Source: Trichuris trichiura (taxonomy: Eukaryota; Nematoda; Enoplea; Trichinellida; Trichuridae). From it: a stretch of DNA of 64,000 nucleotides. Under the pieces are notes generated by a model. That model worked only from the letters and a program-made list of their open reading frames with translations, was not told where the DNA came from and did not search any database. The stretch lies in the NCBI GenBank assembly GCA_037903355.1, contig JBAJFE010000047.1, forward strand, positions 558,001-622,000. The letters run 5' to 3'. This document shows, piece after piece, positions 19,846-44,200 of the stretch. Positions within the stretch are counted from its first letter, which is position 1. Each line of letters opens with the position of its first letter. Made by a program: the position numbers and the translations under genes.

Positions 19846-22358
19846 TTACTCCTTGCTTGGAGGTTGCTCCAAGCTTGAAAAGCCGAGATCATTACTTGGC
19901 ATACTCATCGCGCGTTCGCGAATATAACCGCCAACATGGAATGGATCAGTAAGGCTACTTCTGTCGTTCGGGATGTCGGCATTGGACTGGCCATTAGGTT
20001 GCGTATTCTCTACTTCGCTAAAGGAAGTGCACTGATGCAATTCTGCCGTGACAACCACATTGCCTTCTTCGGAAGCGCGCTTAGCCCTCCTTGACCAGTT
20101 ACACTTCGGTTTTTCAACGCGCTTGACAGAATTCCCGCCAACATTATCCTTATTTAACTTGCGCCTGCCACGACCAGTCATTTCCGAACTATTTTCCACA
20201 GCATAATCGGGACGACCTTCAATTGACGACAAGAGCTCCGAATCGTCCCATAAATAGTCATCAAAACGCATCGGAGCGCGGCGAGATCTCTGCGGTCTTC
20301 CACTAGCAGACTCCGCGTCCACCTTTGAATGAGACATTGATGCTGAAGTGCCTTTACGCAAAGCGGTAACGCGACTGCGATTTTCAGGTTCCATCGACTT
20401 GGGTTTAATGCGCTCGCTTTTATCCACTCTCAATTTATGCGGCCGGCTTCTCGTCGGTAAGGCAGCGCATTCGGTGCCGTCATTAACTGCAGAGCTATTG
20501 CAATGATTAACTTTGTTGGATACGGCAACATTCGAAACGCCAATGACGACTTCAGCGCTAGTTTCTTCAACTTCTCTTGATTCTAGTACGATGGCCTCAG
20601 GTTCGACCGGGGCAGCTGCGTGGATTTCTTCTCCGGGAGGCATATGCACGCTGGATTCAACAGAGGGAATATCGTTAGCAAGCAACTCGCTCATCCGATG
20701 CTCATTTTCAATAGGAGAATGCGCATTGTACATTTCTTCTATTGCTGCAGCAATTTCGTCTTCCAATACGGAAGAGGTGGTTACTTGATCGACATTTTCA
20801 GGTTGCAAACACGTTGAAGCATCAACTTGGCTTGGGATGTCTACAAGGCATTCGTTCTGTGTAAAAGTGACGACGACATCTTCACTTTCGATCGCTGTGG
20901 CTGCGGACTCTTCACTTTTTATCTGCGGGTTCTCAATGTCTTCGTCGCATTTCTCAATTTCTACTTCGGCGGAAAGAGTGCTTTCATTTTGAGCTGACTC
21001 GTCTATGGATGGCTCGCATTCGACCCCATCGCTCTGATCACCTTCGTTATGCTTCGACATATCCTCGTCTTCCATACTTAAAACCGCGTCGTTCTTTCCT
21101 TCGTATTGCACAATATTTTCAACGTCCACTGGGATGACTACCGGATTACTATTTTCAAGTGGCAGAGGTATGCAATTTTCATCGTCCATCAGCACTGACG
21201 GCATTCTACCTTCGCTTACAACACCCGTTGAATTCTCCAGTTCCGTAGGCGAATGATTTTCGGAATGTATTAGCCGGTTTTCGGGTACCTCAGATTCACT
21301 GGCGTCCGAGTTGGATGATTCTTCTGCTTCCAAAGCTTCGTCAATAAATAAGCACAGTCTATCGATCGCTTCGTTAACTTTGCGAAATTCAATGCTGGTG
21401 GACCTGGGAACCTCCGTCCTTACGCACAAGCGGGATAACACGTCCGGACCTTGGTCCAGAGGAAATGAGCACTGCAGAGTACAAAGTGCTGTATTTATAA
21501 GGAATACACATTAACTTACCTCTCCAACTGGGCATATCAATAGTCCCCGGCGGAAACTGACTCTTGCCAGTATCAATTTTGACTGAACACCCCTTTCAGC
21601 GCACTCAGTACAATATATCTTAACGGAAGGAACCGCTTACACGAGAAATGGGCTCACTTTAATGATTACCATTGGTGGAGAAGCAGCCGACTCATCCGAA
21701 GAGGGTAGCTCATCTTTATCAGGATAAAAGACCTGGTACGCGTCCAGTCGACGTTTCAGCTCCCTCATGTTTTCGCCCAATCGTTTACGAAAGACATCAA
21801 CGGAAGCCATCGGACCCTAGAAAAGCAGCATAGAAATTACATATTCCATTTATGGGGAACACTTACCCCTCCTATGGGAAGGCAACGGCTGCGAATTTCT
21901 TCGGATAAGCCTCTGGATATTTCAACCTCATGAAAACCTTCTGGATCATCAACATAGGCAAACTCTTCGAGAAAGTCTTCTCGTAACAAAGAGGGCCCGT
22001 CTACTGACAGGAAATGCAGCTGAAATTGCTCACGCTGCAAGTTGAACGGGTAGATGCACTGAAAAGCATGGAGAGGACCAATCAAGGTAAGAAGGAAACG
22101 TCAGAAGCTCACGTCCGTTTCCGGACAGCAAAGTATGGCAATTTCCAAACTGATTTTGCATAGGATCAATCTAGTCAGGCGACCCTGACGACTGCACAGC
22201 GGACAATTCACCGGAGCTTCCTGAGGCTACAAAAAATGGCTTCGAAATACGCCAGTAAAGCAGTAAACTAAATTATTTACCATTGTAATCCCTGCGGCAG
22301 CCAGTTCAGGCAGGTTTCGCGACAAATGTTGGTCCTCTTCGACCGGGTGCCAACCCAT
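19846..22358 (-). CDS. Nuclear-type protein with two USPL1-like zinc ribbons
   Basis: Six exons on - in phase 0 throughout: 22358-22281, 22226-22113, 22058-21867, 21816-21670, 21618-21520, 21471-19846; 751 aa. Exons 2-3 encode CPLC-x(19)-LCCPETD-CIYPF, a Cys4 ribbon like the N-terminal zinc domain of the SUMO isopeptidase USPL1 (CP.C...LC...QCIYPL). Exons 5-6 repeat it: CTEC-x(19)-LICPVGE-CSFPL. The intron falls at the same place in both copies, just before the last Cys. The rest, 542 codons in one exon, is very acidic and low-complexity, then basic near the end (RPQRSRRAPMRFDDYLW, RGRRKLNKD). No cysteine-protease domain is visible, so it is not a USPL1 enzyme. A chromatin or SUMO-linked role is only a guess. 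Confidence 0.8.
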
Positions 22359-23729
22359 CGCGAAATGAACTGAAGGCGAAGCGTAAGTTCAACCGATGGC
22401 CGGCAGTCTGCAATGGTATCATTTATGAACAAAGGGAATTTAAATTGCAAAGGTAGTGATCATAGCCAGCTCCGATAGCATGAGCAAGAGGCTCAACGAC
22501 GCTATCAAATTCACAGTTTTCTCAATACCGGAGGATCCGTATGCTCAGGTTTTAGAACAAAAGAGACAATAGCCCGCTGCTTTTAGCAATCTTTTAACTA
22601 TTTTAACAGATACATTTTACACGGAAAACTGCAAAAAATTTAGATAAACGCAAATGTTTTAAAATTATGTTACGTTTTCTTATTTTTCTCAACAGAAGGT
22701 ACTGTAAAAGAAAAGATCTTGCGCATCAATGTTTGCAATGTACGTGAAGGTTGTCGCATATGATACAAGCAAAAATATCTGTCGTATCAACAATATCCAT
22801 GCAGGAAAACCATCAAAAAATAGTTAGTAGGCGAAACGAAAATTTTTTGAAAACAATAAGCGCAAAAATCCAACTTTAAGCAATTCGCTGGTAATGGCTT
22901 AGCCGTGAGTCGGCAGTAAAGTTTGAGCATTTTGAAAGCACTGTCGATGAATAGCTGGAAGCTCCTTACCCTCTATTCTTGGTAGAGCTATATCATTCGG
23001 GGAAAATACGTTGAGCTAGCATTTGCCTAAAGTCCACGCGCTCACCAGCTCATGCACGCTCGATGCGGCTGTCGCAGGCGTGCATTTGCACTATTTACGT
23101 ACAGTATCGGCTTTTATCAATGATTGACTGCAACGCTCTTTTGTGAATACGCTGACTGCTTTAGAAAAACGTTTTCCCAAGATGTCCACACATGTTCGTA
23201 AATGAAGCATTGTGGTTTCATTTGAGTTTAAGATTTAACACTTGCTACGAAATTATAAACGCGTACAGTCAATGAAAATAGCCTCTTTCGCGCAAATGCA
23301 ATAAACTACGAATAAAGGGGTTTTCTGTGCATTGTACTTTATTGCTCTTAAGTTACTGTAGTAGTTGCTGACAGCACCAGAAAAGTTCCTTTGGGGCTGC
23401 GTCGTTGTTCGACGCATTGCATATGCAACTTAATAAATTTATCGCTAGCGGCAGATAACATATTAAGATTTGTTAACAATAATTTAGTGCAATTTGGAAA
23501 GGCGCAGTCGATTCTTGCTTTCCTTAAGTCGTTTACAGAACGGAATAGAGAATTGCGCTGCCAAAATAAAAATGTATTACCCAGAAACCATTTGTCGGTA
23601 CAATAGCTTAAAATGCATTAGGCTGCGTACTTTCAGTTTACAGAATAATCCCTTACGAACTCTGCACTGTCTGTAAGCACGTAGAATAGTTTGTTCATTG
23701 CTTTGACGTACATGATGATTGTTAAATAA

Positions 23730-24060
23730 TTTATACGAAATCAGTTTTGTGAGTGAAACCATTGTAGAGGACCGTAATATTCATGTTACCTGATGATCAT
23801 ATAGCCTGACAGTAAGAGGGGTAGCTTGCTTTTACTTGGTGTATTACTGTATTGGTTGTTCTTAGCAATAAAAGGTGACTGATGGTTGCGCACTCTACAC
23901 CATAACAAAGAAGATGCTATCCTACGAATAGTTTTACGCTGTTCTATTACTCTTAGAGCACACATTATAATGGCAAATAACGATCGCAGTTTTACATTAT
24001 GTGCCTGAAAATGCATAAAAAAGTCACGCAGTATATAGACAAGTCTCATGCAACCAACTG
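23730..24060. repeat. Decayed relative of the foldback element
   Basis: Shares the central blocks of the 18329-18884 element: AATTTATACGAAATCAGTTT, GTGAGTGAAACCAT, AAAGAAGATGCTATCC, and GCACACATTATAATGGCAAA. An unrelated insertion of about 120 bp interrupts it after the third block. Confidence 0.65.
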
Positions 24061-24814
24061 GCGAATCTAAAATTACCGCGCAAGGAATGTAGTGCTTTTC
24101 TAAGCTGTATTTGAATAATTCATATGACTAAAACGCAGATGCTATTGGACCGCCTTTGCGGGATCATAGAAAAAAACAAATCGAAAATGCTTGCCTTAAT
24201 AAGGCCATAGTATTTTTCAGCAGTTGTAACAGAAGCGACAACTAAAACAAACAAATAAAACCAAACAGACTGCTGCAATTAAAATGTCAATTCTGCAGAG
24301 AGAAACCTGCAAGCATTACGTTTACCAACCGTGGGGCAAAAGAACAGTTTTTTCCGTACAAAATATAACAATGAAAGTGACGGCTGTCACGTCATAAGCA
24401 ACGCTCAGGAAGTTCAAGTAAGAACAGCAAATTAAAGCAACTACTGCTTTTACGCTTAAGCCAAGGCAGCGCTTAATTTGACTAAAAGAACTTGATTTTA
24501 TTTTTATTTACAGTACCCACCAAGCGTATTGAAAATGACAGAAATATTCTTCTCTCATTACTTTTCTGCTTGTATGCTGAATAACTTGCGCAATGAGGCA
24601 GTTGGAGATCATTAAAAATCAACTTTTTGTTCAAGTAAAGTTTATTTTTTGGCGCAAACAAGAAGCGACTCCAGTACGCTTATGTAAATTAAATGATCTT
24701 TCTGGTTTAAATCGTAATTTTCAATTCGCAAAGCACGTAATATGAAAACGCCGAGCGTCAATATCTCGAATGTAAGAACATAAACTTTTGGATTCATTCA
24801 CGCGCTCTGCTGAC

Positions 24815-24993
24815 TGAGAAATGCAGGTTCCTTCCCGCCAAACATGCGCCTAAGCTTTTTGCTGCTTACTGAAGAGCGTGCTTGTCATCGTGTTGCGCTC
24901 TTACTTAACTCTATGGCAAAATAAAAGCTTTATCTTTAAGTTTCAGCTTCGTGAGAGCAGAACAGAACGGTTGGAAAATCTACAGTATGACGG
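24815..24993 (+). repeat. Dispersed ~180 bp repeat, copy 3
   Basis: Opens GAGAAATGCAGGTTCC and closes CTACAGTATGACGG with the AGCAGAACAGAACGG block before it. The direction is the same as the other copies. Confidence 0.65.
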
Positions 24994-27900
24994 ATTGGGC
25001 GGCTTAGAGACAAATTCCCATTACTTTGTACGATGTGGGCATGCGTTCACTGTATATGCAGAAATAGTTTGTTAGGTTAAGCTGTTATTCCGGTATATCT
25101 TGGTACAACGTTAATTCCCGAAAGGACAAACTCTTGAATGATAGAACTTGTAGAAACTTAATTCTAGGAACAGCGGTTTGCAAAATTAAATAAGGTAGAA
25201 TGATGAGCGATTCTAAACACGGATTCAATTAAGAAACCTACAGAATCATAGCCGAACTATGCGGTGGTTTTAATCTGACAGTGTTATACGCAAAGGCGGT
25301 CGCAAATTTTTTTGTAAGCTTTGGAAAGTTTTAACATCATTGGAATTGAACTATTTTTAACAAATGAGATTGGAGTTTAAAATGAGCTTAAAGAACTGTT
25401 CCTCTAACTACACTGCGCCGTTGAACTTATCACTTTGGTGGCATTAGAAGCTTTTACAGATTTTCAGAAAGTTGCCCACTTTTTATAACTTATAAACTAT
25501 TCAACGAGAGAGAAAACAGTCAACGCAGAAAGGCAGATTGAAAGCCCAGTTTCGGAAGACATTGAACAATTACTGGCCTTGTAATAGTTTGCTGAACTGT
25601 CGCATGCGAAAATCTTAAGATGCCATCAACAACGGATGCAAGTTGACCCCAGACTCATCGATTAACATTGATCCATTTCCCAACACGTCTTCTGACTGAA
25701 AAAATGTGTACGCGTTATTTTTAAACTTCTGTTGGAACTTCTCACTTACGCAGCTTCTGTTGCAGTGCTCCTTTAACTTTCGAAGGTCCACGTTTAAGTA
25801 TGTCGTGTCCCCATTTAACCCTGCTGTGGCGATAACATCCTTTAAAACATTGATTAATTATTCGATTACGCAGCTATTAGTTTGGAATTGTTACGTTCAC
25901 TTAGTGTTTAGGCGTGAAGCAAAAGTCCCTAATGAAATACCGAAGTCTAATATTCATGCAAAAAAACTTAGGTCACGTTTAGCAGTGTGATTAATGACTT
26001 ATGTAAGTTACGGTGTCAGTTATTGTTATTCTATGCTTACGAATAGCGCATAAATAATTGTATCTAAACGTGGCGCCTTTATCAATGCCTAAGTAATCAT
26101 GCATTACCTGATGTTGGCAGTTTCTTTTTTGAATCATCGATTCAGTAGCACACGGGTAATTATACTCTACTTAGCCTGCTTCTACTCGAGTATAATAAAC
26201 AGGAAGTTATTGTCGAATGGTTATCTATGCAGTCTCCCTTTTTTAGGACAAATAATTTACGCAACAGGTTCACAAGCTCTGCGAGACCTTTTGTGCAGCG
26301 TTTGCTGTTCTTCGGGAGGAAACTTATGCTTGCAAGTTGAAACAAGATTTGCCTGCGGGATATGTCCTTGCTGCTGGTACCGAAGCCAAGAACCAATAAG
26401 ACAAGTGGGACAACATTTGGAACCATTCGGTGCAGCAAGTATTCCTAGGCGAATCTGCGCTTGCCCTCACAGCGATGGTAAAATGCCGCACGTTTGTAAA
26501 CGTTCCGGACTTCACAGCTTTATTTAGATAATGATAGGAAATGTTCATTTTGGGCCCATATTGGAGAGTGTGAACGAATACCAGGCTTTATGACAACAAT
26601 GTGCCCTGTATCATGCGGTGTATGTTGTTGATCAACCTGCTCATCATACTATCAGCTATTAAACTGCGTGCTATAGAGTTTACGTATAAATGTTTGGCAT
26701 TTCGTGGCAAATCCGAACAAAAAGGATAAAACGACGTACGAAAGTAGCTAAATTTAAGAGTTAGCCAATTCGCATAAATGTACGCTCATATTGTTTCTTA
26801 GGGAGCTTTAAGCTTGTCGTTTTGAACCCTAAGCAACAAGGCAAACTTTGCCACCACGAAACCGCTTTTGACGTACTTATGTTGCGAATGTATTAATGTT
26901 CACTTAAGAATGGGTGCTGCTTACTCTTAAATTTGCAATTTAAAGTGAATAAATAGACGTTGAGACATTTTGTTACAACGCAAACAAAAATTTATGAGCA
27001 ATATATGGGCAAATAAATGCTTGCACAGCAATGATGAAATAAGCCCGTCCCAGAACCTGATTATCGCGGCAGTGTACTGTGCATTGCCGCATCTTTGGCG
27101 TTAATATTTAAATTAGAAATGTATTCGCTACTGCAACTCGTGATGCATAATTGCATATTTAAGGAAAGCGCGTAAACCAGCAAAAGCAGAATTGAATAAT
27201 GCCGCACTTCTGTAAACCTATGCAGCAACAGCACCACATGCATTAAGTGCAGAAATGTAGCATAAAAACGGGAAAGTTGGTTCTACGTTGACTAAAAACG
27301 TGTTTGCCGAACCAAAGACGCTAAATAATGAACAGCGCCTTCAGCGTCCCAATTTAGAACCGGTTGCCTCGTTGAACTGTACGAATAAAACTCACCAAAA
27401 CCGGAAAAGGTCATGTTCAGACTAGCATTAAGGCACTTCTCCGGAAATGTAGATTGTATAAATGTCTAACATGCTGAGATGCGTCAGCAGAAGACTTGCT
27501 ATCTGATTCTGAACAAGTTTCCTCTCATGCAAAGAATATGAACAAAAGAAAACCACAAAAATTATTTATCAAGGCACTATGTTTTCATTACGTGGTCCTA
27601 CAAAGAAGTGGATGGTAAAAATAGCTATAAAAATTTCTTGTTATCATTTAGTGTCAACTGGGAGAGGTTACGTGTCGCTAAAGTTGAAAAATTAGTAACC
27701 TTTTACGACAAGAAGCTACGTTAAAAAATTTGAACTTATAAAGACAGAAAATGCACCAAGATTTCGTATTTCTTTTTTGAAATTTAAAACCTACAGTAAA
27801 GTAAAAAGTACGTTACGTACATCTCGCCGAAGTCACTGCATGATCAGCATTATTTAAGCCATGCTTAAGATGCTATTCCGGTAAACCTAATTCAAGGACG

Positions 27901-29542
27901 GTGAATAGTTATTGGTAGAATTTCATAAGCGCACCATACTTTCCGAGTGAAAGTTGGACGCAGTGCCCAGAACGCTATAGTGTTCGTACAAGGAATTGTA
28001 TTCCTCACATTATTTCCTAAAAAAAGCTATTAAATTTCGTGAAGTTGCCCAGAACCAACAGCGTAATAATAAAATCACAATATAAGAAAAGAAATGGTAT
28101 AGCAAGACTGATAGTTCAACTGCACAGAAAAAGCTGATGAATTTTAGCTTTTCATTTCCGCACGTCCTATAACGCGAAGTACTAACATTTAAATATTCAG
28201 TTAAGTAGCGAAGGGCAGTTCAAAACAGGCTATTATTTTACATAAAACTACGAGTGCGTTAAAAGCAGAATAAGTGCATGAAACCTGTTGGCAATAAATC
28301 TTCACGGAAAATCTGTTCGTCATTAGCATACGTCAGGGCAGTGGCATTTTCGACTTAGATTAGGTAAGATAACCTCAAAAACAGCGAGTTAAGAGTAGCT
28401 GTGCTTTCAAAGCATCGCCGCCGCCATCTTTGCGTCCAGCAAATCGAGCCTACATAGCAAAGGTTCCAAACGCTGTCATACTGAATGGCTCTGATTGCTG
28501 TCTACGCAGCACGTTAAAACACATCCTTTTCATATGAAAAATATGCAAACATTTTCAGCGTATTTCGGACACCTTATAAAGATGAAAGGCAAGAACCTGT
28601 GAAAAAACTTGAAAATATTAATAATTCCAAGATGCAAGCTAGTAAGAAATTTCATGCTTGTTTTGTACTGAACAAAGTAAACCATTTATTTAAGACACAG
28701 AAAAGATAATTCGAAACTTGGTCAGCTCCAAAAAAGTATGAAGGTCTAAGTGAGCTTTAAAAAGAATTTCGTCTTCAATAAATTAAGAAGAAGAAATTAT
28801 TGTTAGCCCATTAGCTTCCGAGAAACGCGTTGAGCACTTTATACTAAAAACGACAACTTGTCTAAGGTGAATGCCAAAAGGTTTCGGCGATAGAAACCGG
28901 TTTCCAGTGTACGAAAGATTGAATACTTTAAACATGCCACCTGAAGTGTTCAGCAAGAGAAGCAAGCATTGATATATTCAATTGCATGACAATAGAAGGA
29001 AGAGAAATAAATCAGCCTACTAAAGAACTGATCAATGTAATTGCCCGCCACGCAAGCTGTTCTTTCCTTACTCAGCCGTAGGTCTTAGGCTTATTCACTC
29101 GCGTAATTAAAAGAAATGCTAACGTTATCGTATTTTCACTTTTGTATTATTAATATTATTAAAGATAACACTATTGCTGCGAGCTTTATTTGCTTTCTAT
29201 AGCCGATCCGACGCGGCATTTCGTAACTCGACCAAGTTCACGCAAAAAAAAATCATAAAAAATTGAATGGAGTGCAAGAAAGACATATGGTAATCTTGCG
29301 AGTTTCAAAAGCTCTTAGTCACCGTAGAAGCGGCTGCCTTCAGTATTACTTCGCGATAAGAGTTGCAGCTTCCTTCAGAGATAGCAAAATTATTCATCCA
29401 TCATAGGAGAGCGAAACGCCGCCCAGGTTGGCACGAAAAAACCGACATGAAACCCGCAAGATTGAAATCACAAATGACAAAGCGTTCCATCGATTAGCAA
29501 CGCTTCGGTTAGGCGCAACGTTGCAGCCCGAATATTACGAAT

Positions 29543-29565
29543 TGTTCTTCTTCTTCTTCTTCTTC
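29543..29565 (+). repeat. TTC microsatellite
   Basis: About seven TTC units after GAATTG. Confidence 0.8.
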
Positions 29566-30420
29566 TAGCAGCGGACAACCTCACGGACCAACAATTGTCG
29601 ATCAAAAGTTTCCATCCAGATTAGAGCCGTTCGATTTTCGATGTGCAGTTTACTTGATCGGATCGCCAAGTTCACTGCAGCTCGATGGGCAATGCACGAC
29701 AAAAGGCCGCGTGATCAACAGGGCTCTAAGAGAACCGCGAATTGCGGTAGTATCGATTAAAAACTATTAACTTTTCCCCCAGAAAAAATAGCAATGCTGG
29801 AATTGCTTACGTCTATACTTGGCGAAGGAAACACACCCAACAGTCAATTTGGTCATCGCTACAGCTTACCGAATTAATTCAGCTATTGATATTTTATCGA
29901 TTGGATAGGCTTGACGGTAGATAAAGGACTGCTTCCCGTCGGCTATGCCGAGAAGGGTAAATTGTAAAGCAAGAAAAAGTCACAAGACACCCACGGAACC
30001 TCCTATGCAAATTGCAATCGTTGCTTTACGCCTGAGGCGAAGAACGTTTACGCGGCCTTCCAGACGAAAGAAGAAATTTTCATTTTGAACAAGTCATCGC
30101 GACTGCCAATAGGCAACGGAAAAACCGAACGAAAATACCAAAATACAAATAGAGCGTGCCTTACGATTGGCCTATTTTTGAATTTTCAGATCGATAAGAC
30201 GCCGTGGCGTCAATGCACCCTCCCCTATTGGTTGAAGATGAGCTTTGCAAAGAAAAATGAAAAGGAGAAAAATTCGATCGATCGAATACATAGAAAATGA
30301 AACAAACGTAATACGGTTCGAAGGCGGAACATCGCAGAGAATGGATGGATGCCAATTCGCTAAACCACGCAGCGAAGGGAGGAGGATAGAGAGACAGAGA
30401 CGTTACATGCCTCTTTGGCA

Positions 30421-32586
30421 TTATGTCTCCTTTTTATCGTCGGATATTTGGTCTGCGTCCATTTGGAAGTCGGCCACGTACAACTTTGGGTCGACGTTCT
30501 GCAAAAAAAAAGTATAAGCAGTTATAAAGGGCGGGAGACCGCGTATAGGGCGCGTCCATCTCACCTTAGGTATTGGGTGTATTACGGTTGACAATTCTTG
30601 CTCGATACGAGCCAATGTGTGCCTGTCCTCGTAAGTGACCATATTGATAGCTATTCCAAGATGACCAAAACGACCTGAGCGGCCAATTCGATGCAGGTAA
30701 GTTTCGGCGTTTCGAGGAAAGTCGAAATTGACCACCACATTTACCGACTGGATATCTATGCCCCTTGTTAGCAGATCTGTAAAAAGGCTAACGACGTTAG
30801 GATGGCAAAAGAAAAAGGCGCTTCGCAACAAAGGTCATTAAAAGGTCAGATTACTATTTCTTTATCAACAGAAACGGCTTCAGCAGCAGAACTGACAAAA
30901 GCTGTTGTCATCATAAGGCGTTAAGGAAAGCAAGGAAGCAAGGCGCGCCTACGCACCTGAACAGACGAGGTTGCGGCAGAAGCCTTGACGAAAATCGTGG
31001 AACACTCGATTACGATGAGCTTGAGCCATCTTTGAATGGATGTAATAGCAAGAGTATCCCAATTCAGTTATTTTTTTGGCCAACAGCTCTACTCGCTGAG
31101 TTGAATTGCAAAAGATTATTGACTGGTTGATTTGCAACTAAAAAGAACAATGTTGCCTACATAAAAGAAAACAAGTGGCTTAAAAGCAACGGATACGATT
31201 GGAAGATCATAATTAGCATGGTATGTCTTCATTCATCAGTCCAGGCAACGTTTAGAATCATTATCTTTGTTTGAATATGAATGAACGGGTCGTTAGGTCC
31301 ATTCACCTTTCGAAAGAGCGTATTCAAACAATGGACTTTCTGCTTCTCTTGAACGTACGCGTAATACTGAGTGACGCCAAGAAGCGTGAGCTCTTCCATT
31401 AGGTTGATTTGATAAGGCGACTTCATGTATTTGTTCTAAGCGGAAAGGACGAATAAAAATTGCTTTAAATTTTTTTTTAAAAATTAAACTACCAAAAAAG
31501 ACTCCAAGCTAGTCGGGAAGGTAGCCGAATACAGCATGATTTGCCGATTTTCGGGCAGAAAGCTGAAAACTTTGTCCAGAATGCCTTTGAAATCGTGGGA
31601 CAACAATTTGTCAGCCTGTAAATAATTACACCAAACTAATAGAAGCACGATGCTGATTCATGACGGATCAATACCTCATCCAGGACGACGGTACTGCAGT
31701 GGGTCATGTCGGCAATCTTCTTGTCCATCAGATCTAAAATTCTCCCTGGAGTGGCAACGACCAAGTGGACAACGGAGGAGAGATTGATAATATCATCCTT
31801 GAGATCGGTTCCACCCGTAGTCACCATCACTTTGACGTTCAGGTGTTTCGACAACTCTATGCAAATCTGGCTAGTTTGCAGGGCCAATTCCCTCGTTGGA
31901 ACAATAATAAGCGCTAAAGGAGCAACCTGTTACTCGCTGTTTCAACGAAACAATCGAACGAGCAAAATTCAAAATTTTGTTCATTCTACGAAGTCGCATC
32001 AAAACTTATTTTTTCCTTCAGAACAGGTCTGTGTAACTAATCATGCACGTAATCACTGTCAAAGCAACAATGAGCGAGAATCTACCTTGAATGTCTTTTG
32101 ACTTGACGTTTATACGTTCAAGAATGGGAATACTGTAGGCTCCCGTTTTTCCCGTTCCATTTTTCGCTCTGGCCATAATGTCTTGTCCGCTGAGAGCTAC
32201 GGGAATGCTTGCTTCCTGAATTGGGCTTGGATTTTCCCAACCCTTTTCGAAAATGCCCATAAGCAGTTCCCGTTTGAGGCAAAAGTCCTCAAATTCGTTG
32301 CCTTTAGTTCTTGTTACGTCCTGAAAAATTGTCACCTTAAAACGTCGCTAATGACAAATGTTTTGTCCTGTCTATAATGCAGGAATGAGAGGGGATCAAA
32401 CTGGCTGGAAATCGACGAATCGTGCGCAGCGTTTCAAACACTTACCGCTGTTTTGAGCCGCCTATCCTTAGGAGGCCGTTTGATTGACGTTTTCCAGTCA
32501 TCGCTGCTTACGTCCGACGACTTTTCGAAATCTTTGGCATTAATGCCAAAGTTTTCCAACTTTTCCAAAATGTCTGTTGCGGACAT
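30421..32586 (-). CDS. DDX6: DDX6/Me31B/CGH-1 DEAD-box RNA helicase
   Basis: ATP-dependent RNA helicase of P-bodies and germ granules, acting in translational repression and mRNA decapping. Eight exons on -: 32586-32446, 32320-32086, 31913-31675, 31615-31493, 31435-31307, 31137-30957, 30776-30565, 30498-30421; 445 aa with all phases matching. Motifs: [20 protein letters not shown] and [10 protein letters not shown] (Q motif), [11 protein letters not shown] (I), PTRELALQ (Ia), [18 protein letters not shown] with the ADKL part in the next exon (II), YSATFP (III), [14 protein letters not shown] (IV), [15 protein letters not shown] (V), [13 protein letters not shown] (VI), and the C-terminal PKLYVADF. 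The N-terminus is short and ends in DRRLKTADVT like its orthologues. It shares a divergent ~850 bp upstream region with HELQ. Confidence 0.96.
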
Positions 32587-33441
32587 GAGAAAACGGCGGA
32601 CAAGTTTACACAGCAGCTTAAGCGTTGATCAAGCAATAAGACAGGTAAACAAGGTTGGCTTTAGGTCAGTTACTTCACGAAGGTTGCCACCGTTCGCAGG
32701 CTCCACGAGGCGCTTACTGAGCGAGTTAACAAAAGGCAGAACAAACGTCACCAACGGTACATATAATGCGTGTTCAGGTTTTACTTCAAGTAAAACGGGT
32801 TAATGCATTCCGTCAAGGAGGCAAAGAAGCTACAGCTCTTAAGCCGCTTCGCAATGCTCTTGAGTGACGACGAAATAAACAGCTTTAATTTTTGGAAATA
32901 GCTCAAGCAGGACGTTTTAAGAATATTCCTTAATCATACGTCCTATTTTTGTTTATGCCCGTTTTGGTTATTGTGTACTTTTCAGCTGTTTATGTAGAAA
33001 GCATTCGAACTTCCTACTGTGAGCATAATTTAAATTTTTTTAAAAATAAACTTAGAGTTTTTAAGATATTTACGGCAACTCTGATCTAGAATTCAACATT
33101 ATTAGGCTTAAACCCGTCCATACTTTGTCGCTGTAACAAGCGTAACGAAATTTACAAAGTTTTTGGATGAATGTGCCTGCAAGGCTTGTCGTTCAAATCC
33201 AATTTTTTGGCTGAAGAGTACTTTATTGCAAAAACCGTATTAGCAATACTCAGGTCAGTTCTTGCTGCATTTCTGTTTTTCGGCGCGATACGTTTTCTTC
33301 CGAATCTGAGGCGGGACAGTGTTATTTTATTTGTAGTTAGTCGTATCTCCTACTGACCGTGTTAGACATCAACGCTGATGAAAATCCATTGCTGTTTCAA
33401 TGCTCTATTTTTTTCTAGAGGCTGCCTGAATACCTGTGCGC
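32587..33441. promoter_or_regulatory. Divergent upstream region DDX6/HELQ
   Basis: 855 bp between the start codons of DDX6 (-) and HELQ (+). A probable acceptor TTTTTTCTAG at about 33409-33418 precedes the HELQ start, so HELQ may have a non-coding first exon here. The short + frame at 33171-33356 is not supported as a gene. No core promoter motif is clear. Confidence 0.4.
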
Positions 33442-43869
<10,428 letters not shown>

Positions 43870-44200
43870 TTATTACTTTAACTTGATCTCTTGAAGCCCT
43901 CTCGTAAGCTTCGACTATGTGCTACATGATAACGGCAATACCTCAAAGGTTAAGCATAGCTGGAGCAAGCCTGCCATTATGTCAGTTCAAAGCGATCTCC
44001 GAAATGTGATGACGTCTGTGTTTGCACCCTATGTTTATATTGGCGCGATACCATTGGTAGCGCAAAAAAAATAGTAAAGAAGTCCTCAGAGAACTACAAT
44101 CGCCTTTTCTTTCGTCACTGTTCTCCTTCAGTCATACGTTGTTCACATTCCCGCCTTACTAAGTTATTCGCTTTGCCATCTTCAGCTCTCTGTGTTCCTC

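Larger units (their letters stand above)
22359..30420. other. 8 kb gene-poor stretch with scattered repeats
   Basis: No convincing coding exon chain on either strand. It holds a decayed foldback copy (about 23730-24060), repeat copy 3 (24815-24993) and a short TTC tract (29543-29565). The region 26099-26548 has overlapping frames on both strands without any family motif. It may contain a non-coding transcript; the sequence does not show one. Confidence 0.55.

Noticed and set aside
26099..26548. 142-codon + frame and 74-92 codon - frames
   Set aside because: No motif, no exon partner, overlapping on both strands; no way to prefer one.
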